From: Vicia villosa | Lineage: Eukaryota; Streptophyta; Magnoliopsida; Fabales; Fabaceae | Length of the DNA: 64,000 nt | Direction: 5' to 3' | Assembly: GCF_029867415.1 (NCBI RefSeq) | Contig: NW_026705156.1 | Location: 310,001-374,000 of the forward strand | Shown here: one piece after another, positions 21,833 through 35,519 of the stretch | How positions within the stretch are numbered: position 1 is the stretch's first letter | How the letters are laid out: each line of letters begins with the position of its first letter | Notes under the pieces: generated by a model | What the model was told of the DNA's origin: nothing | Seen by the model: only the letters and a program-made list of their open reading frames with translations | Databases searched by the model: none | Translations under genes and position numbers: made by a program

Positions 21833-22300
21833 TTGAGCCAATTGTTTGATATAAAAATATTAAAAATTAATCATTTAAAAAATTACTCAATAGTTGCAAA
21901 ATATCGAACAGTGGTCGTCTCTATCAAGTCCAACGTCAATCACCACTCAGCCAACTAACAATTGATGTATCTTTATCATAGATTTTATTATATAAATTTA
22001 ACATAACTGAATATTTATAAATACATGACAACTGTTACTTTTTTTTTTTTAAATATGTATTGTTGTGAATCAAATTTTTATAAATCAAAATTTTTATAAA
22101 ATAAAATAAAATAAAAAATAAATACACTTTAAACCTATTTTATTAGCAATTTTTCCGATACCAACAAAAAAATATGATTAAAATATCTCTTATGTTTCTT
22201 TATATTTTATTAGTTTGATAGTTGAATACACGTATTTTTTTTTGTAAGGTTTGGTAAATGGCTCCCAACGAACTCAATGTTATAGAAGAAATTATTTTAA
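21833..22300. other. AT-rich DNA, nothing recognised
   Basis: Low-complexity A/T runs with no supported frame or repeat boundary. Confidence 0.5.
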
Positions 22301-22690
22301 AAAAAAATCACGAGTCACTTATTTGGAAACACGCTTATCTCTTAGTATAGCAAGAAAAAAATAAGTATCATGTTATCCACAATTGAAGTAGAATACATTG
22401 TCGCAGGTAGTTGTTGTGTACAAATTATATGGATGAAACAATAGTCCGGTAATTATGATTTTAATCTTAGAATTGTCTCGATAAGATGTGACAACACTAG
22501 CACCGTAAATCTCACTAAAAATTCGACACTTCACTCTTGAGCTAAACACATCGAGGTTAGACACCACTTTATTAGGGATCGTGTTGAAAAAAAGGAATGC
22601 GCACTTGAGTTTGTGACCACATCTAATCATCTCACGAACATTTTTACTAAACTGTTTCCTAAGGAATTTTTTTCATAAGAACTAAACTAG
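22300..22690 (+). pseudogene. Ty1-copia RNase H fragment
   Basis: A decayed C-terminal pol piece: a region resembling GNTLIS and YSKKK, then LSTIEVEYIVAGSCC, IWMKQ, IRCDNTSTVNLTKN, AKHIEVRHHFIRDRVEK and FTKLFPKEFF, matching the RNase H end of SIRE/Maximus-type copia pol in order. At least three stops interrupt it. The catalytic acidic residues (E in VEAEY-type motif, D in CDNTS) are visible. Downstream to about 23400 the DNA has no frame but resembles an eroded copia 3' region (purine tract GAGGGGGAG near 22858). Confidence 0.8.
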
Positions 22691-23450
22691 AAATCCTAAA
22701 TCAATCATGTTTGGATTAATATGCTAAATTTTTTTTTCTCCTTCTTCTTCCTCCCTTTCTTTAAATGATTATATGTTTGTTTATTTTTCGCCTTTTTATC
22801 ATGCCAAAGAAGGATAAGTATACTCTCAGGAGGGTAAAGATGCTCTCTACTCATGCGAGGGGGAGTTTAACCACTCCAAAATTTATCTGTCTATTTTCTC
22901 TTTTATGGCCTCCTTGAGAGATGCATTGTCATCATAAAAAATTGAGAGAATAAGGATCTATGTGCTTGTAGATATAGATCTAATGATCATGATATTGTTA
23001 ACTATCCTAATATTTTTATAAAGACAATTCTAATGCTTATTAAAGTCGGTGGGGATATCTTTTCAACTCCTTGGTGATGGTGATTAACTTGAAGATATCT
23101 CAAGTTCCATTGAGTATAAGATTCAAGGTTCCACTGAAGTAATTATATGATCGGTGTATCTGGCAAAGAAACTTAAAAGCTTCTGAGTTGTGAAAGGAAG
23201 GAAGAGGGAAAACTTGTTTGGTCATGTCTATCTGAGTGACCAGAGTCTCGTGAAAGGAGGGAGTGACTCCTAAGATAATATTGCAAAAGACACACGCCTA
23301 AAATGTTTTCAAGCCCCTCTTCTTTTGGTAAAATCACCTAAATATTTTTAGGGCATATCTAAGCGATTATGGGAGTGTCTGATTGATTGAAAAGTTTTTC
23401 CAACTAAATAATTGATTAAATCTAAGAGATGCCTTTGTAGAAGATAGTGA
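22691..23450 (+). other. Eroded non-coding 3' region of the copia remnant
   Basis: No coding frame. Contains CT-rich stretches, the GAGGGGGAG tract near 22858, and ATCATCA/AGGAGG words like those after the pol of SIRE-type elements. No convincing LTR end can be fixed. Confidence 0.4.
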
Positions 23451-25090
23451 AGCCTAGATGGAAGCCAAAGTGTTGTCTTTCTTCACCATTTCTCACATTA
23501 GTAGATTTACCTTATCAGTTAAGGATCCAAAGATTTTGAAAGCACTTAAAGTGACATGTAATTCAGCAAGATCAGTTGAGGCCCCTTTACTTCCTTCAAG
23601 TACATACCGCATTGACGCTTCAAATCATGGACACTAACTTTCAAAAATGGCATTTCCTAACAGAATTGACCATCCAAAAGAATATCCCCACGCCTGGCTT
23701 CGCTAATGGCCAAAATGGCACATGCTCGTTGGGTGTAGTACGCTAAAGTCAACAATTCTTCCTTAAGAGCCTTGTGAGTTAGGTTCATGAGATAAGATCA
23801 ATCTTCCTCTGAAGTAGACGTTTGGTGCTCCCTTGGGGTATGAGGTCTTGAACAAGACAAGAAGACATGAGCTGGAATTCCCGAAGCCAAAGGTAAAACA
23901 CCCTAGAGTAAAATACACCCTTCAGGTGTCCCTAAGGACTTGAACATCAGGGATGGACACTGGTGTAGCTCCTCCTTTGGGGTGAAATAACTCTTGCGAA
24001 GCAAGACGAATTATCTGCATTGTTGTTCCACCCAGAATAGGGACATGGTGGGTCTTGGAGCATTCGAAGGATCATCCATTGTCGGGATAATTTAAGCTTC
24101 CATCTTCATTTGTCGAATTACTCCTTCACACTTCATCAAGTATACACATAGAAATTAACAAATCATTAGTGGATATAGTAGATAAAGATGGTTACCAAAA
24201 GAAGATAAAAATGATGGTATACTTACAAAAATGAACCTACTCTCCTCATCGGAATTAGCATCCACCAACAAGCGAGTTTTGATGAATCGCTATAAATGTT
24301 TTCTAAAGGCCTCATCATGAGGAACAACGCCTCCAACATAACCTAATTCTTTAAAGAAAGCGATTAATCGTTTCTTCTGATAGAGTTCCTCATTGGAAAG
24401 ATCATCCTTCTTATAAACGTGTAACTCATTCCCGGTTAAAAAGTGACATTTTCTCTAGAACTTATGAAATAAACCCATACATTGATATTCCAATTCAGCC
24501 TCTAGGGCACATATCTTCGCATGAGCCTCTTTGTTGAGAGCAGTGATTAAAAAGAACCAATTTTTGAAATGTTTCACGCCATCAGAATACACTTCAAAAT
24601 AACGAGTAACTTATGCCAATGTAATCAAACTCTGGCCTTGCGCATGATTTGTAGTTCTATGCTGCACCTTGAAAAGATCAAAAAAGAGTGATAAAGATTA
24701 TATTCCACCCCGGTAGTCACACCAATACTAGAAGACTTTGATGAAAGCTGGACTTATAGGATTCAATTGCAAATAAGTGATCATCAAATGATTCAAAACT
24801 TCAACTTTGAAATCATTGAAAGACAATCAGAGAGCTAAAATAAAAAAGGGGCACTCATAAAATGGGATGACACATCCACTATATTCATTATAAGTTGTTT
24901 TTTCTTTTTCAGGGATCAGTACGCATCAGTCAGAAGAAGGGCCCACTTCAAGAAAAGCTCTTTCGAGACTACCTTCACGAGCAAAAATATTAATATTCAC
25001 CGAAATTTCAGGGTTGACCTAAGCATCAAAAGTATCTTCCTTCACTTTTGATGCAAGGTGGGAACCGCCTCCATTAGATAATAGGATAAT
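23451..25090 (-). pseudogene. Retroelement-associated gene with a 'putative gypsy type transposon' (PF04195-like) domain, decayed
   Basis: On the minus strand, fragments read in order: YSGCVIPFYECPFFILALRL and FKVEVLNHLMITYLQLNPIS (about 24900-24750), KHFKNWFFLITALNKEAHAK and CALEAELEYQCMGLFHKF (24580-24450), ELYQKKRLIAFFKELGYVGG (about 24380) and LLVDANSDEES (about 24260). Spaces between blocks contain intron-like or frameshifted DNA, and stops are frequent. The pattern 'upper-limit helix, LHPNS-like motif, FF..' recalls the PF04195 proteins that travel with gypsy elements. The match is from memory of the family; no function is claimed. Confidence 0.45.
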
Positions 25091-25414
25091 TTGTTGCAAG
25101 GAATACTGATGACAAAATAGAAAGAGTTATGATAAAAAAACCGTTAAACTATTTTGAAAAATCGTGCGATGGCTTACTAAAAAAAGGGAATAGGCAATAT
25201 CAACGGTCCAGATTTCCTCCAAAGGACACTTAAGTACTCTAATTCTCAAAGGTCATCGTGATAAAACAGGTCAAAATACATCGACTATGTGGCACATTTA
25301 AGGTGTGAGTTCCCCATGACAATGACGTCTCATCATGACTTTTCACTAAAGCAGAGCAACGATCAACAGAAGAGGACAAAAGCAAGCAAAGCCCTTTCCC
25401 TATAGAGTGGAGGC

Positions 25415-27195
<1,781 letters not shown>

Positions 27196-28310
27196 AGCCA
27201 TACATGGTACAACATCTATACATGGTACAACATCTATTGGATGTTATGAATGCTCTTGTGGAAGAATTAAAGTTGAAAGGAAAGAGCATAAACAGCACGG
27301 GAGTTGTAAGAAAAGGAAAAAAATGAAGTTATGGATTTTTTATGAGATAGGTGTCAATAGATATATGATATGTAATAAATGTGAATTTTTAGTGAGATGG
27401 GTGTAATTAGATACTTGATATTTAATAAATGTGAGTACTGTTCATTTTGTTAGATTATGTACAATAGTTCTTGAATTCAATCCTTCTATTTTTCATTTTT
27501 ACAATCCACGTCATCTTCCATTTAATAATTTAACACTCATTCAACCTTTACTCACTATAATAATTTTGTTTAATAAAATTCAACACCTTAACCCACCATT
27601 TTTATTTCATATTCTTATTTTCTTTTATGTTTTTGTGATCTTATATTAATAACCATTATCGATTAAAATTAAATTAAAATAATTAAGAATTAAATAAACT
27701 TTTTTATTTTTTTTCTAATTTAATAACTTATTTGAATTTTATTTTTCTAATTTTTCATTTTATTAAATTTTGAGTGTTAAAAGGGTTATTGTTGGAATCT
27801 ATTTTAGTAAAAAGATGTTTAGAGCTACAAACAAGAGTTTATTTTCTATGCCCAAACATAATGAACCAAGTTTTTATTTATAGAGAAAAAATATGAATTT
27901 TAGTGAAAATAAAAATAAATAAAAAATTGATTTATTATCAAATAATTAATGCCAAATAATTAAGCTGAGATAAAATCTAATCAATCATAGCAGCCAATTA
28001 GATTCTGTAAAGTAATAACTAATTAGTGTGAGGAGACATAAAATCTAAACAATTATAATAACCAATTAGATTTTTGTAAAGTAATAACTAATTGGCTTCA
28101 GTGACTGTAGCAGTGACTTTGTGACTTTAGTTAATAAAATGAAAGAATAAATTATTAATGTTTATTATATTGATGTGAGAGAAAAATATATTGACTAAAG
28201 TTACCAAAGTTACCATATACCAAAGTTACTGAAACCTTACCCGGAGACATTTGTACCATACTTTTCTCTTTCCTTTCCTTGTTCTTTAGAGGTTAAGCTG
28301 AATGTAAACG
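27196..28310. other. Insertion-like block absent from copy B, possible LTR remnant
   Basis: Copy A and B part at about 27195 and rejoin at about 28300 (GGATGGATCAAAT in A, GGATGAGTCAAAT in B). The block has no gene. It contains a 68-bp-period duplication (TAAAATCTAA at 27971 and 28039, both followed by AGTAATAACTAATT), a TATTTATAGAG word near 27875, and a TGTTGGAATCT start at about 27790 that could be an LTR edge. Confidence 0.5.
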
Positions 28311-28333
28311 GATGGATCAAATCAAGTACATGG

Positions 28334-28892
28334 TAGAGATGGCAATTTGGCCCATCCCCAGTGGGTACCCACAAAAATATCCACAATGGTAGGGTAAAAA
28401 CCCGCATAAATGGGTACGGGCACGGGCTCGGGTAATTACCCACTTAAATGAGTGGGTATGGATGCGGGTATGGGCAACTTAGTACCCAGCCCGCCTTATA
28501 CGCATAACATATATATTTATAAATTTTGATTTATATTATTGTATTAAAATAAATGTCTATCAATTTTCAAAAATACATCGATGTTAAACCATTACATATG
28601 TAACATAAATGTTTATTTATTTCATAATTTAACAATAAGTTTTTCGAAAATATTTAAATGATACTAAAAACTTAAAATGATATGATATTTTATAGTTGAT
28701 ATACTTATTTTTTATTAGAAATGCGGGTAACGGATACGGGTATGGGTACATACATACCCAGAGGGCACGGGTACGGGTGTTAAAGTTGTTATCCAAACGG
28801 GTATGGGCTCGGGTACGGAGATTTTTTCTAACCGTGAGTATGGGGATGGGTACTATAGTACCCTATCCATACTCTGCCCATTGCCATCCCTA
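28334..28892. mobile_element. hAT-type MITE, 559 bp
   Basis: Ends TAGAGATGGCAATTTGGC and, inverted, TAGGGATGGCAATGGGC. Flanks GTACATGG (28326-28333) and GTACACGG (28893-28900) form an 8-bp duplication with one change. Copy B has the unoccupied site near 55395-55415. Subterminal parts carry many GGGTACGGGT words on both sides around an AT-rich core. Confidence 0.9.
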
Positions 28893-28999
28893 GTACACGG
28901 GTTTATGGGTGAACAAAATAGGTACATGTGAGTTAAGATGGGCGGGTGCAAATTAAAATTTCAATCCAGTGAAATCCACGTCAATCTGGAATTGCATAT

Positions 29000-31045
29000 A
29001 ATAATAATACTAAGATAATTTCTTTATAAACTCTATGGGGTGAAAATTTCTGTTGGAAATCCCAAAATACTCTTCAGAGACACATCTTTAAAAAAAATTG
29101 AAATTTTGGTTAATTTGGAGATGCATCTCCGAAAAAGCCCCAAAAAAACAATTTCTTTGTAGACCCGGAGAACCCCTGCTAAAAACCTCAAAATACCTCT
29201 GCTTCAGAGATGTATTTCAGAAGTAATTTTTAGGTTTTTCCAGAATTCGGAGATGAATCTCCGAAAACACCAATTTTGTGGTGTTTTCGGAGATGCATCT
29301 CCGAAAGCACTTAAATTTCAAATTAAACGTTGGATTTTAACTGTCAGGTGTTTTTTCGGAGATGCATTTCGGAAAAAAAACTGTTCTTAAACATTGTTCC
29401 TCCTTCACTATTTCATCATTTTTCATCCAAACCAAAACATAAACCCTCTCCAAAATCTCCATCATTCTCAATCAATTTTTCGTCTCCAAATCAAGTTTCA
29501 AGCAGTTAATCATACTAAAGGGAGCATAGAAAGCTACAATTTGAGGTAAACATCATTCATTTAATCTCTTATTCCAGTACATTATTGCTGATTTAACAAT
29601 ATGTAACTTTAATTTCATGTCCTGTGATGTTTGTAATTTTGATGCTTTATAATAAATCGAAGCGTTGTTCGTTTGATTTATGATTTCTGTATCAGACAAG
29701 ATTTCGAAAGTGCATCTCCGAAATATTCTAAGAGGGTGAATTCGGAAGTGCATCTTCGAAGTCACCTTTTTTCTGGAAAAAATTATATTTCGAAAATACA
29801 TCTCCGAAATCACATTTTTTTTTTCAAAAAAAGAAGGTGTTTTCGGAAGTGCATATCCGAAACCACCTTTTTTTTATAAAAAGGTGACTTCGGAGATGCA
29901 TTTCGAAAATATAGGGACATATTGAGAATTTCGCCACGGGTGTCTAAGAATGTTGGGGGTCTATAAACAAATTCTCCCAAAAAATGGTGAGAGATTTTTT
30001 CGGGAAGGCATATCCGAATAAATCTTAAAAAATTAAAAATTTTGGAATATTCATTAATTCAAATATCATAAAATTGATATAATTTATAAGTTATGAATAA
30101 TAATAATGATAATTATACGGTTGATATTTCTATTATAATTTCAATTATAAATTAAAAAATAAAACTATAAAAAATTTAATTATTTTTGATAAATTTCATA
30201 TTAATAATTACTAAAATTATAACTAATACACAACAATTATGATTATATAATTATTCAATAAAAATATTTACTACTTTATTCATATTTTAATATAAATTTA
30301 AAATTACATAGTTCTTCAAAATAGTAAATAAAAATTACAAATATAAAATTTATTTTAGTAATTAATTATGATAAAAAAAATCACATGAAGATTTTGTCTT
30401 AATTTTATTTAGTGAATAAATTATATATTTAATTTTATATAATTCAAAATTTACTTATGAAATATAATAAAAATATTTTTCATTTATATAAGTTAAAAAA
30501 ATAATTTTTAACTCTAACATTGTTTTGAAATTTTTGTTTATAAAATGAATTTTTTAACCATAAATTGTTTTTGAAAATTAGTTTATGAAATAAGGTGTTG
30601 ATTTAAATATTTATTAGGCTGATATTATTATTATATTTTGATTATAATGATATATATTTAATAATATATTTTAATGAATACAATTAATTATACTATTAAT
30701 TGTATTGATTCACTTTAATTTTAATTTTTTTATAATTATTGAGTTTTTTCGGATATACATATCCAAAAGTTTCAAAATTCTAAGACAAAAAATTGGAATA
30801 TATTTCAGATATGCATTTCGGAAGACACCTCTTTCCTAAAAAAAGTGTTTTCGGAAGTGCATCTCTGAAATCAATTTTTTTAAAAAAAAAATAAGGTGTT
30901 TTCGGAAGTGCATCTCCAAAACCAATTTTTTTTCATAAAAAGGTGACTTCGGAGATGCACTTCCAAAATGTATAATCATTTTTAAAATTTCGCGCAGATT
31001 TTCAAAAAGGTGAAATTGTATAATAGTAATACTTGTTAGCCCGCT
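29000..31045. mobile_element. Palindrome-rich Mutator-like derivatives, nested or tandem
   Basis: At least fifteen variants of TTCGGAGATGCATCTCCGAA or its half-sites occur in three clusters: 29090-29380, 29700-29905 and 30750-30965. The first cluster is followed by a 5'-UTR-like stretch (about 29390-29550). The word GATAATTTCTTTATAAACTC near 29010 matches the inverse of GGGTCTATAAACAAATTCTC near 29950-29975, a possible terminal inverted pair for a 970-bp unit; the second part (30000-31045) would then be another, with an AT-rich core at 30040-30740. No transposase or target duplication could be fixed. The style resembles the MULE at 18730, with a different core word. Confidence 0.55.
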
Positions 31046-31110
31046 ATCTTTCAAAAATTATACCGTTGCTTTGAGTGAGAAGTCATACCACTATGTTGCT
31101 ATTTTTAGAA

Positions 31111-31295
31111 GGGTCATGCTAACATGTGCCCTAAGGGCACATGTTAAAGATACTATAATTAGAAAAAGTTAAATGTAATTAAATGCAATAAAGTCAAATT
31201 TAAAGTTTCGATACATTGAATGCACGCGTTTCAAGAAAAAAATTCTATAAATATCTCATTAACTTGTGCCCTTAGGGCACATGTTAGTTTTTCCC
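31111..31295. mobile_element. Mutator-type MITE, 185 bp, 9-bp target duplication
   Basis: TTTTTAGAA flanks both sides (31102-31110, 31296-31304). Termini GGGTCATGCTAACATGTGCC and, inverted, GGGAAAAACTAACATGTGCC agree over most positions. Each terminus also contains its own palindrome, ATGTGCCCTAAGGGCACAT, so single ends can fold on themselves. No coding frame. Confidence 0.92.
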
Positions 31296-31304
31296 TTTTT
31301 AGAA

Positions 31305-31828
31305 ATCCTGATTACATATCTAAAGCTACTCTGTAGACAATTAATTCTCTCAAATTCATACGATAAAAAATGTTTTCACATATTCATCCATGAGCATTAC
31401 TAGTGTGGAATATTTACTCACTCATCTATTCCACCCTTCCTTAATTTTTTTTCTTACTGTTAAACATCTTTGAAGCCTCGTAAAATTAAAGAAAGCTAAA
31501 ATTAGTCATCATTCACATCATCAAAGATAAAGGACAAAGTTACTTTTGTGTGTTGATAAATAAAAGAAAAATATAAAATTTAGAGAAGGAGCTGAAGGTT
31601 GTGGAATCATCTCGGTATTATGGAATGGCTTCAAGGATGAGTTGTTAAATAAGAAATCTCATATAATCCCTATTAAGAGAAAACAAGCACATGCAGTTTC
31701 ACGGTAGATCTTATTACATGCTAACTAATGCATTGTGCTTTTTTTACTGGAACATCGCTTCTATAAGTTTCTAGAAAATATTTATTCTGAGAGTACCCAC
31801 CACCCGAATGATGTGTAACCCAAACTAT
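31305..31828. other. Unassigned intergenic DNA
   Basis: No supported ORF, repeat or element boundary. Confidence 0.5.
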
Positions 31829-31946
31829 CACGGTTGGACATTTTTAAACCAAACCCCATACAAACATTGTCCAACCATAATCAAATTCACGGTTGGACAT
31901 TTTTAAACCAAACCCGATACAAACATTGTCCAACCATAATCAAATT
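31829..31946. repeat. 59-bp tandem duplication
   Basis: CACGGTTGGACATTTTTAAA starts at 31829 and at 31888; the two units differ at one or two positions. The second unit runs directly into AAATTCACATAAACATACC, the start of the duplicated flank shared with 35150 and 55550. Confidence 0.93.
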
Positions 31947-32387
31947 CACATAAACATACCAAAATGATTACATACCAAAATGATTACATAGTGGAAATGA
32001 AGTTCAATTTTTTTTTTAAGTTCAGGAAAAGTAAGTTTTTGTTTGACTAACTACGTAGTGCTAAATTGTTAGTTAATACCATTCAAATATTATTCAATAG
32101 ACAACTCTTACGTTATTGATATAAGAATAGTTCAAATATAAAAATACTAACACATATAATCAATATACAAATAAATTAAAATTTACTGTTGTAATATTCT
32201 TGGTTAGTTTTTAACATTTTCATTAACATTTTTTTTCTTTTACGTTCAATAAAAATAAAAAGCAAATAAACATAAAATACCTTCGCAATTAAAAAAAAAA
32301 TTTACATATCATTCTTTTATTTTTATTTCTTCAATTTCAACTTTAGCAAAAACAATAACTTGTATATGAAATAAATAAATAAAATTC
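31940..32387. repeat. Left flank of the copia insertion (segmental duplication block, also at 35150-35519 and 55550-55995)
   Basis: The sequence from AAATTCACATAAACATACC to TATATGAAATAAATAAAT occurs three times: here, at 35150-35514 continued at 41304-41386 (split by the solo LTR), and in copy B at 55550-55995. It contains no gene. Differences among the three are scattered substitutions and small indels. Confidence 0.9.
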
Positions 32388-32436
32388 TGTGAGATATTGG
32401 ATTGAACTCTAGTATGGTCGAAGGGTGGCTTCTTGG

Positions 32437-32644
32437 TGTGAGCGAACTAAGCACAGCCTATCATGAGCGAACTAAGCACATTGATATGAGGCTGCATTTC
32501 GTCAGAGAAGTAATCGAGTGTGGAGAAGTCCAAGTGCTGAAGGTTTCGACTGAGGACAATGCTGCTGATATGATCACCAAGTCATTGCCGAGTTGCAAGT
32601 TTTTCCACTGCATGCAGTTGATAAAGCTGAATGAAGAAAGCTAG
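32437..32644 (+). pseudogene. Copia RNase H C-terminal fragment
   Basis: Encodes RTKHIDMRLHFVREVIECGE, VQVLKVSTEDNAADMITKSL and CKFFHCMQLIKL, the standard end of Ty1-copia pol. The short word GAGCGAACTAAGCACA is duplicated just upstream at the deletion junction. The same fragment recurs at 41436-41643. Confidence 0.88.
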
Positions 32645-32687
32645 TTTGTTCCCTTGATGTCGTAGAGTTAGGTCCAAGGTGGAGATT

Positions 32688-33132
32688 TGTGAGATATTGG
32701 ATTGAAATCTAGTATGGTCGAAGGGTAGCTTCTTGGTTCGACAGAATTAAGCATGAAGTCGAAGATTGTTCACATACTTGTGTCGAAGATGTTAGGGTTG
32801 TTAGCATGTTAAATTAGGTTTAATGTTTAAACCCTAATTTGTTAAGTTAGCTTGTTTATTAAGTTGGCTTGTGTAATGGGTCTTGTGGAAAAAGTCTATT
32901 AGTTAGTATGTTAGGTTTTATTATAAATAGCATACTAGTCTCTCATCATTGTACACAACAAATCCTAATTTAGGGTGAGAGAGGTTATTTGTTATTCTTG
33001 TAAACTTGTAATCTTGTTTTCTAAAAGAAAGTAAAAGAATAACAGTTATAACCAATTCTCGTGTTCTTCTTCTTCCTTGTCCTTTATCCCTCTCTTGTAT
33101 TATACTTTGTTCTTGGCATTGAATTCACAACA
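32688..33132 (+). repeat. Copia LTR, 445 bp (5' LTR of the gag-pol piece that follows)
   Basis: Begins TGTGAGATATTGG, ends ATTCACAACA; a second copy of equal length lies at 41687-42131. TATAAATAG near 32921 is the likely TATA box, and TGTCGAAGAT-type words upstream are repeated. Directly after it comes AATTGGTGCGGTGAG, the position of the primer-binding site. Confidence 0.92.
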
Positions 33133-33157
33133 AATTGGTGCGGTGAGCGTAGAGAAG

Positions 33158-35145
33158 ATGTCTTCAACAAAGTATGAGATTGAAAATTTCACCGGAGTGA
33201 ATGATTTCGGTCTGTGGCACTTGAAGATGAAAGCCCTACTGGTTCAGCAGGGTTGTTTAGAAGCGTTGAAAGGAGAGACAACCATGAATGCTGTATTAAC
33301 GACAGCGGAGAAGACGACTATGATCGAGAAAGCACACAATGCAATTTTATTGAGCCTTGGTAATAAGGTTCTCTGTCAGGTATCAAAGGAGACGACGACA
33401 TCAGGGTTATGGGTGAAACTTGAAAGTTTGTACATAACCAAATCGCTGGTAAATCGACTCCACCTGAAGCAAGCTTTGTATTCATTCAAGATGATTGAAG
33501 ACAAAGTGTTGGCTGAGCAGTTGGATATGTTCAACAAGCTAATTCTTGATCTTGAAAATATTGATGTGAAGATCGATGATGAAGATCAAGCGCTGTTACT
33601 ATTGTGCGCTTTGCCTCGATCACATGCTCACTTCAAAGAAACTATCATGTATGGAAGGGAGTCCCCGACCTTTGAAGAAGTTCAATCAGCCTTGTATTCT
33701 AAGGACTTGAACGAACGAAAGGAGCATAAACCTTCGACTGTTGGTGAAGGTTTGGCCGTTAAAGGAAAGTTCTTGCGAAAGGATGGTAAGTTCGACAAGA
33801 AGAAGGGAAAAGGCCAGTCGAAGTCTTATAGTGGCAAAGCATCCGACATTCGATGCTATCATTTAAGAAGGAGGGTCGTACAAGAAAGGTGTGCCCTGAA
33901 CGCCTGAAAGATCATGGAGGTAAGGATAATGGCAATGCAGCCATTGTTCAGATGATTTTGAATCATCTGATGTTCTGGTGGTTTCAAGCAGTGACTCGAG
34001 AAGAGAGTGGATTATGGATTCAAGTTGCACTTGGAACATGACTCCAAACAAAGACTTGTTCGAGGAATCATGTGATCAAGATGGTGGATCAGTATTGCTG
34101 GGAAACAACAAAGCTTGCAAGATTACAGGTGTTGGATCTGTGAGATTCAAGCTCCATGATGAGTCAATAAGGTTGTTGACTGAAGTCAGGTATGTTCCTG
34201 ATTTGAATAGAAATCTGCTTTCTCTTGGTGAATTCGACAAGAAAGGATATGTTTTCCAAGGAGAGAAAAGTATCTTAAGAGTCATGAAGGGGTCGAAGGA
34301 AGTCTTGAGAGGCGTGAAGAAACAAGGCTTGTATACCCTTGAGGCTGAAGTTGTAAGTGGTTCGACAAATGTTGCATCCACGAAACCTTTGTCGAGGACA
34401 GAAATTCGGCACATGAGATTGGGCCATGTCAGTGAAAGGGGTCTGGTCGAATTAGGGAAATAAAATCTGCTTGGTGGAGACAAAGTTGAAAAGCTGAAGT
34501 TTTGTGAACCCTGTGTACTTGGAAAATGTTGCAGAGTGAAGTTCAACAAAGGCAAACAAAGAACACATGGATCCCTTGATTACATCCATGCTGATCTTTG
34601 GGGGCCTGCAAGGTGTCCATCACATTCAGGAGCAAGGTATTTTCTATCCATAGTTGATGATTATTCTAGAAAATTATGGGTATTCATCCAGAAGACTAAG
34701 GATGAAACTTTTGAGAATTTCAAAAGTTGGAAGACTGTAGTTGAAAATGAGACTGGCAGGAAGGTCAAGAGGTTGAGAACCGATAATGGTCTTGAATTTT
34801 GCAATGAGGCGTTCGATAGTTTTTGTGCTGTCTCTAGTATTGCAAGGCACAGAACTACTGCAGGTACTCCACAGAAAAATAGTTTGGCTTAAAGGTTTAA
34901 TCGAACTATTTTGGAGAGAGTCAGATGCATGTTGACTAGTGCTGAGTTAAAGAAGGTGTTCTGGGCTGAGGCTGTTTCGACAGCAACATATCTGATAAAC
35001 AGATATCCTTCGACAACGTTAGATATGAAGACACCTGAAGAAGTTTGGTCGGGACATCCACCAGATCTCGACAAACTGAGAGTATTTGGCTGCGTAGCCT
35101 ATGCTCACATTAGGCAAGACAAAGTCGAATCTAGAGCTCTGAAAT
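33158..35145 (+). pseudogene. Copia gag, protease and integrase, truncated before RT
   Basis: gag starts at the ATG at 33158 (MSSTKYEIENFTGVNDFGLW) and carries a UBN2-type capsid domain to about 33820. A one-base loss near 33860 destroys the CCHC knuckle (the frame jumps at CYH to KKEGRTRKVCPER). The next frame (33978 on) holds the protease-like WIMDSSCTWNMTP, where the usual Gly of the DSG triad is Ser, then GAG-pre-integrase (HMRLGHVSERGLVELGK), a stop at 34461, and the integrase core: Asp in HADLWGPA, Asp in RTDNGLEF; the position of the catalytic Glu is a TAA stop (34890-34892). It breaks off at about 35145, inside the integrase C-terminus, joining host flank DNA. RT and RNase H of this unit are absent. 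Confidence 0.92.
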
Positions 35146-35149
35146 TGCA

Positions 35150-35519
35150 TAAGCAAATAAAATTCACATAAACATACCAAAATGATTACATAGTGGAAAT
35201 GAAGTTCAATCTTTATTAATTTTTTTTAAGTTCAAGAAAACTAAGGTTTTTGTATGCGCAACTACGTAGTGCTAAATTGTTAATACCATTCAAATATTAT
35301 TCAATAGACAACTCTTACATTATTGATATAAGAATAGTTTAAGTATAAAAATACTAATACATATAAACAATATACAAACAAATAAACATTTATTATTATA
35401 ATATTCTTGGTTAGTTTTTAACATTTTCATTAACAATATCTTTTTTTTTCTTTTACGTTCAATAAAAATAAAAAGCAAATAAACATAAAATACCTTCGCA
35501 ATTAAAAAAAATTACATAT
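35150..35519. repeat. Second copy of the left-flank block, ending at the solo LTR
   Basis: Repeats 31940-32310 from AAATTCACATAAACATACC through ACCTTCGCAATTAAAAAAA. It is interrupted at 35519 by the 5.8-kb LTR and resumes at 41304. No gene. Confidence 0.92.

Larger units (their letters stand above)
32388..33132 (+). mobile_element. Copia remnant, unit 1: LTR start, RNase H tail, full LTR
   Basis: TGTGAGATATTGG and about 49 bases of LTR (32388-32436) pass abruptly into the RNase H end of pol (to TAG at 32642-32644), followed by a purine-rich tract (AAGGTGGAGAT) and a complete 445-bp LTR (32688-33132). The LTR-to-RNase H junction is identical in unit 2 at 41387, so this deletion is older than the copying of the unit. 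Unlike unit 2, this LTR is followed by a primer-binding-site position and gag. Confidence 0.9.
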
